A stretch of DNA of 64,000 nucleotides from Hevea brasiliensis (taxonomy: Eukaryota > Streptophyta > Magnoliopsida > Malpighiales > Euphorbiaceae), in assembly GCF_030052815.1 (NCBI RefSeq), contig NC_079505.1, forward strand, positions 30,248,287 to 30,312,286, read 5' to 3'. A model generated the notes under the pieces. It saw nothing but the letters and a program-made list of their open reading frames with translations, was not told where the DNA came from and searched no databases. The position numbers and the translations under genes are program-made. This document shows positions 59,912 to 64,000 of the stretch, one piece after another (within the stretch, counting starts at the first letter, position 1; each line of letters opens with the position of its first letter).

Positions 59912-62900
59912 TGTAACACCCCTAAGTTCGGTAGTGCGTTCTACTGTTTCGGTGACCAGTGCTGTCCGGACAGCTAGGATGCCTAGAACTACACTTCGTT
60001 ATGATTGAGGAGACATAAAATAATGAAATACAGGAAAAGAAAATACAAGAAAAGCAAAGGAAAAATAATAGCAAAGAAATGTAACCAAGTTAAGCGAGCC
60101 GAGAACCCTAGCGATGGGTGACCGCACCGGGAAATCACGGCGTGGACCGTTGACTAGCCCTGAACCGCGGGGAACCCTGGAAAATATATTTTGGACTTAA
60201 AGAGACATCAATTGAAGTATAAATTCCATAAGAAATATTAAATAAAAATTAATTAATTAGTACAAAGAAAAGTGAAAAATCGAAAAACGGACAAAACCCG
60301 GTATTACCGAAAAATCGGGAATGCAACTCGAACAGGGGCATTGTGGTCATTTGACACTCCGAGTTGTCTTTTGACCTAAATGTCCATTAAAAATACATGA
60401 TATTATATTTGTAAAATGTCATGAAAAATTAAATTAGTGGTACCTAATTCAATTAGCAAAAATTAGGGACTTAATGTGGGAATATGAAAAGTTTAACATT
60501 ATTTATTATTAACCTATGTTAGTGGAGCACTAAGTAAATTATTATATACCATATAATACCCTAAGTGGACAGAAATGTCCACTAACATTCTGCAATTCAT
60601 CTTCTCCACTTGAAAAATTCATTTGGAAGAATGAAAGCTCTCAAACCTCTCCCATGGCCGCACCATGCATGGAGCTCAAGTTCTCCATGATCAAGCCTTG
60701 ATTTCTTGCTAGTGTCTTCATGAAAAATGATCCTCACACCATGAGCAGTAGATAGGCAGCAAGAAATGAAAGTTTTTGTGGAGTTTTGAAGAATTTCCAA
60801 AGTGGTAAGTTTGAGTTTTTGATTATTGTTTTATTAAAGTTCATAAGGATGTTATGGGTACTTGATTTATGGAGAAATTTTTTAGGTTTGATGTTTAAAG
60901 GGGATGTGTACTTTTGGCAGCCATCGAAACACTTTGAGGACAGCTTATTCTTGCTTCTAAATGGTAGATTAAATGATTGATTAAATGTATATTGTGTAGG
61001 AAATTGTTTGGGTGATGTATACTTAGTATATGTAAATGTGAATTGAAATTTGAAGCTTGGAAATTAATAGAATGTAAAGGTACCATTGCGGTAGTTTGTT
61101 AATTCTTGAAGAATACTGGAATTCATGCTTGGTTTATGGAATAATAATGTGGAATTGTAATAGTGGTTATGGCAGTTTGAGTGTATGTATGATGGTGTGA
61201 AGTTGGACATTAAAAGTGTTATGGTTAGATGCTTAAATTGTTGTAAATTGAGTTGAAAAATTCTGCACTTTATGGTGATTGTTGAATGTAATTGTAAGCT
61301 GCCAAAATGACCTATAATGTGTTGTGAATTATGCTTAGGTTATGGTATAAACCAGAATTGGTTTGAATGTTGAGTTTGGTAAGTGTTAAAAGTGATCCTT
61401 GATGTGTATGCAAGAATTGCAAAAAGGCAGTTTGAGTTTTAGGCCTATAAACTTAAGTGTGTGACTCCAATTGGTATGAAACCAATTGGAGGTGAAAATA
61501 GGCACAAAATGTGCCAACTTTCATGAAGGAAGCTTGCCAAAATTCTGCTTGCAAGATAGCTTGAAAAATGACCAAATTCGGATTAAGTGCAAATGAGGCC
61601 TGAAAATTTACCATTTGGGCAGCAGTTAGTTTTTAGGCCATAACTCACTCAAAATAGGTCCAATTGACCTGAAATTTTAACCATGAATATTTAAGACCCA
61701 TACCTACAAGTCTTATGAAGACACCAAAGCCCAGAAATGATCATAAGCAAGTCAAACAGCTTGCACAAGTTCGGGTCCAAAAACTGGCCGAACCTAAAAT
61801 GACCAATTTTGGTGCAATTTGACCAACAATAGTAAAATGACCATAACTTGGTCTACATAACTCGGAATGACCTGAAATTTTGCCTCGCGTGCAATAAGAC
61901 ATAGATCTACAAGTTTGTAGTTTTGACCAAAACCCGAAAACTGAGGAAACTAGGTCATCTGGCTAGGTCACACTAGTATCCCGGAATCCAGCAAATTGCA
62001 AGAAAATGCAGTATACACGGAAATGAACTTGGTAACATGTACCAACCCTAAAAGACTATCGAATGTGACATATTAGTAACGTTAAAACCTAATTTACTTA
62101 AAACGCATTGAGGGTCGATATATTAAGTTGATTAAGCAAATAATAGCATTCAGTGAATTATTTATCAAACATTATCGTTAGAGACAGTTTAATTAAGTAC
62201 TGAAACACTTCAAATTGTGTTTCTCAGTTAGCAAAGACTCAGGGAAAGGGAAGAAAACACTGAGTCAAGACCAAGAGACAGTTATCAGAGGTTTGTGCAC
62301 AACTAGTTTTTAACTGATTTTGTTTGAATATTTCATATAATTAAATGACATACTTTTCTTATATATTATGTTTAACAAGCATTGGATTTAATTCAATGAT
62401 TATTGAAAATTGTTATAGTATGTATGAATTTAGCTATGTGAAATGGTATTTCCACAAGAATTAAGCATTGTTATGGATTGAATAAATTATGTTCTAGAAA
62501 ATTGTGATAGAACATGTTTTGAATTGTGATGGTAATTTTCATGGAAAATGCAAATTTATGATTTAAATTGTGATGAGCATAAAAATTATTGGATATTGGA
62601 ATTGAATTTGAATCGAATTATATTATGATTTATGCTCACTAAAAGGATTGTGATATTGTTTTATATCTCACTATAGATGCTTGACTAGGTTATTACCCGT
62701 CTCTCTCATTTGTTGAGAAGACAATGGAGTTAGTTGTGTTTTGATTACCATGGTACGTGCACAGGCTTAGATTTTCCTCTGATTTGAGGTTAGATCTAAG
62801 TTTTTTATCGTTATGGCCCTTGCGAAAGATTCATTATTGTGATGTGTACTGTGCACGATGATTCAACCTCCCCGACCATAGGGAGTTAGAATCTGATTCG

Positions 62901-63956
62901 ACCTCCCCGACCATAGGGAGTTAGAATCACATCGAATATGGCCCTTTCGGATTAGTCTTGCATAGTTAGTGAGATAAAGAATGATTTTTGAGATACAGCA
63001 TGATTTTTGAGATACAGCATGGTTTTTGAGATATAACATGATTTTTGAGACACAGAATGTTTTTGAGCAGTAAAGAATTGTGATTTCAGTTATGATTTAT
63101 GTATAATTGATTTTTGTTGGAACTACCTTAAATGGTTAGTCATGATTTGATAAATTGAATTTCATGATCAAAGTCATTTTATACAAATGATTTACATTAT
63201 TGGCAATAAATATTTTGAGTTTTGGAATTTGATGAGTATTCAGATTTCCAAATTATGTACTGTAAATTTTGTCAATGTATATTTTACTATGTTTTAAATT
63301 ATAGTTGTGCACCACTGAGACATTGTCTCAACGATAGCTTTCCATTGCTGTCGCAGGTAGACAGACGGATAGGGCAGCAGACTAGGCTGCTAGCACATTC
63401 AGCGAGAGATCATCGGGTATATTGAGTATACCACATTTTGCATTTTGTACTGTAATGTATGTTCACTGTATGTATATATTGTTCTTGGTTTTGAGCAGTT
63501 GTAAATTAAAATTGTACATTGAAGTTGTAAAATAAATTATGAGTTATTTTGGCTTGTAAAATTTGTACTATATTTCTTTTATCTCAGTCTTTGAAAAATT
63601 ATTATGGATTTGAGTTGAAAAATACATTGTGTTATTTAACTGTTGGAGTTGAGACTGAGAATTATATTGAAGTGTTTTTACAGGTTTTCTGAAGAACTGT
63701 TTTATCCAAAATACAGATGGCACTCTGCCAAAATTTTTACAGAAATTACTAATAGTCCAAATGAGTTAGCTGTTTCACTTCAGTTCAAAAAGTTTTTTTT
63801 AACACCTGTAAATAGTGCTCACCACTGTAAAAGAAGTAAGAAAAGTTTTGAAAATCCCTTGTAGTGTATTTAATGGGTTATCAGTAGACAAAGTTGGTAA
63901 TTCATTAGGTATACTACGGGATCATGTTACGCCTTACAGAGGGGTAGGATGTGACA
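59912..63956 (+). repeat. Solo LTR of element-A family inserted in gag
   Basis: It is flanked by CAGGG at 59907-59911 and 63957-63961. It starts TGTAACACCCCTAAGTTCGG and ends GATGTGACA, like the LTRs of A, and is 4045 bp long. There is no primer site, polypurine tract or coding part inside, so it is a solo LTR. It has a family-variant middle region (62640-63060) with two kinds of tandem repeats. Confidence 0.9.
62860..63060 (+). repeat. Tandem repeats in the solo LTR
   Basis: Two adjacent 35-base units (62860-62894 and 62895-62929) each contain CCTCCCCGACCATAGGGAGT; they differ at two positions. Further on, at about 62982-63060, four units of about 20 bases follow the pattern TTTTTGAGATACAGCATGA. 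Neither is seen in the other LTRs of the family in this window. Confidence 0.85.
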
Positions 63957-64000
63957 CAGGGGACCAGCCCCAGCATCTTCTGCATGTCCACATTGCCTGA

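Larger units (their letters stand above)
46587..64000 (+). mobile_element. Compound gypsy element H: LTR - gag-only body - LTR - gag
   Basis: It inserts after GAGTA (46582-46586). The order is LTR 46587-56241 (holding element G), primer site, a gag-only body 56259-57660, polypurine tract, LTR 57681-58840, a second primer site, and a second gag running past the window end. The middle LTR is flanked by a polypurine tract on the left and a primer site on the right, so it serves as the 3' LTR of one unit and the 5' LTR of the next. This is a tandem structure expected from unequal LTR recombination. The right border is not in view. Confidence 0.8.
58968..64000 (+). pseudogene. Gag of compound H second unit, interrupted by a solo LTR
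   Basis: It starts at 58968 (MDPTSQRAVEEEVE) and shifts frame in the Ala/Pro-rich part near 59060-59106, where a TAA also occurs. It continues at 59107-59499 with DDAYQWWDTVSSEV intact, then after a TAG runs to 59911 in the same frame. That part includes a Gln/Gly/Ser-rich linker. The solo LTR at 59912-63956 cuts it. The gag resumes after the CAGGG duplication at 63962 and runs off the window, where the zinc-knuckle part is just starting. The sequence is very close to the gag of element C, including its 5' leader. Confidence 0.85.

Overview
The window looks like nuclear DNA of a eudicot plant. It is AT-rich, carries one intron-containing host gene of a plant-only family, and is otherwise filled with long-LTR Ty3/gypsy retrotransposons, a TRIM, a Mutator-like element and an hAT-like element. 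A woody species such as a member of the Euphorbiaceae is possible, but that is only an impression. I see no bacterial genes, rRNA, tRNA or CRISPR.

Layout. 1-4473 is a stack of three LTR fragments from different gypsy families. About 4964-5803 is a long-inverted-repeat DNA element. 6555-15676 (minus strand) is a complete eight-exon gene for a calmodulin-binding protein 60 (CBP60) family transcription factor of 642 codons. Two of its introns use GC-AG borders, and a likely 5'UTR intron and promoter extend to about 16.1 kb. 16.3-19.3 kb holds small DNA transposons, including a 1.3-kb Mutator-like element with a perfect 9-bp target duplication and a 0.5-kb hAT-like element with a perfect 8-bp duplication.

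19315-44912 is a three-level nest, all on the minus strand and all resolved by 5-bp target duplications. Element A (TACTC) holds solo LTR D (ACCGG) in its 5' LTR, and D holds the nearly complete element C (TAGAG). A and C have gag, protease, reverse transcriptase, RNase H, integrase and a C-terminal chromodomain-like tail, a tRNA-iMet primer site and LTRs of 2.4-3.6 kb. This fits the Tekay/Del type of chromovirus. Both are broken by stops, frameshifts and deletions, although C keeps its RT and RNase H catalytic residues. The integrase frame of C is interrupted by an 80-bp segment that has perfect GT-AG intron borders and a CAGGT direct repeat; A lacks it.

46587 to the window end is a second compound, on the plus strand, built of LTR - gag-only body - LTR - gag. 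Its first LTR was invaded by a deleted element G (GTTAG), which was itself invaded by a rearranged TRIM (AAATA). Its last gag was invaded by a 4.0-kb solo LTR (CAGGG).

The only clearly functional gene is the CBP60 gene. The rest is a dated record of insertion, LTR-LTR recombination and decay. The items most worth checking are the intron-like insert in the integrase of C, the palindromic TRIM, the pair of GC-AG introns in CBP60, and the recurring inverted repeats inside the LTRs.
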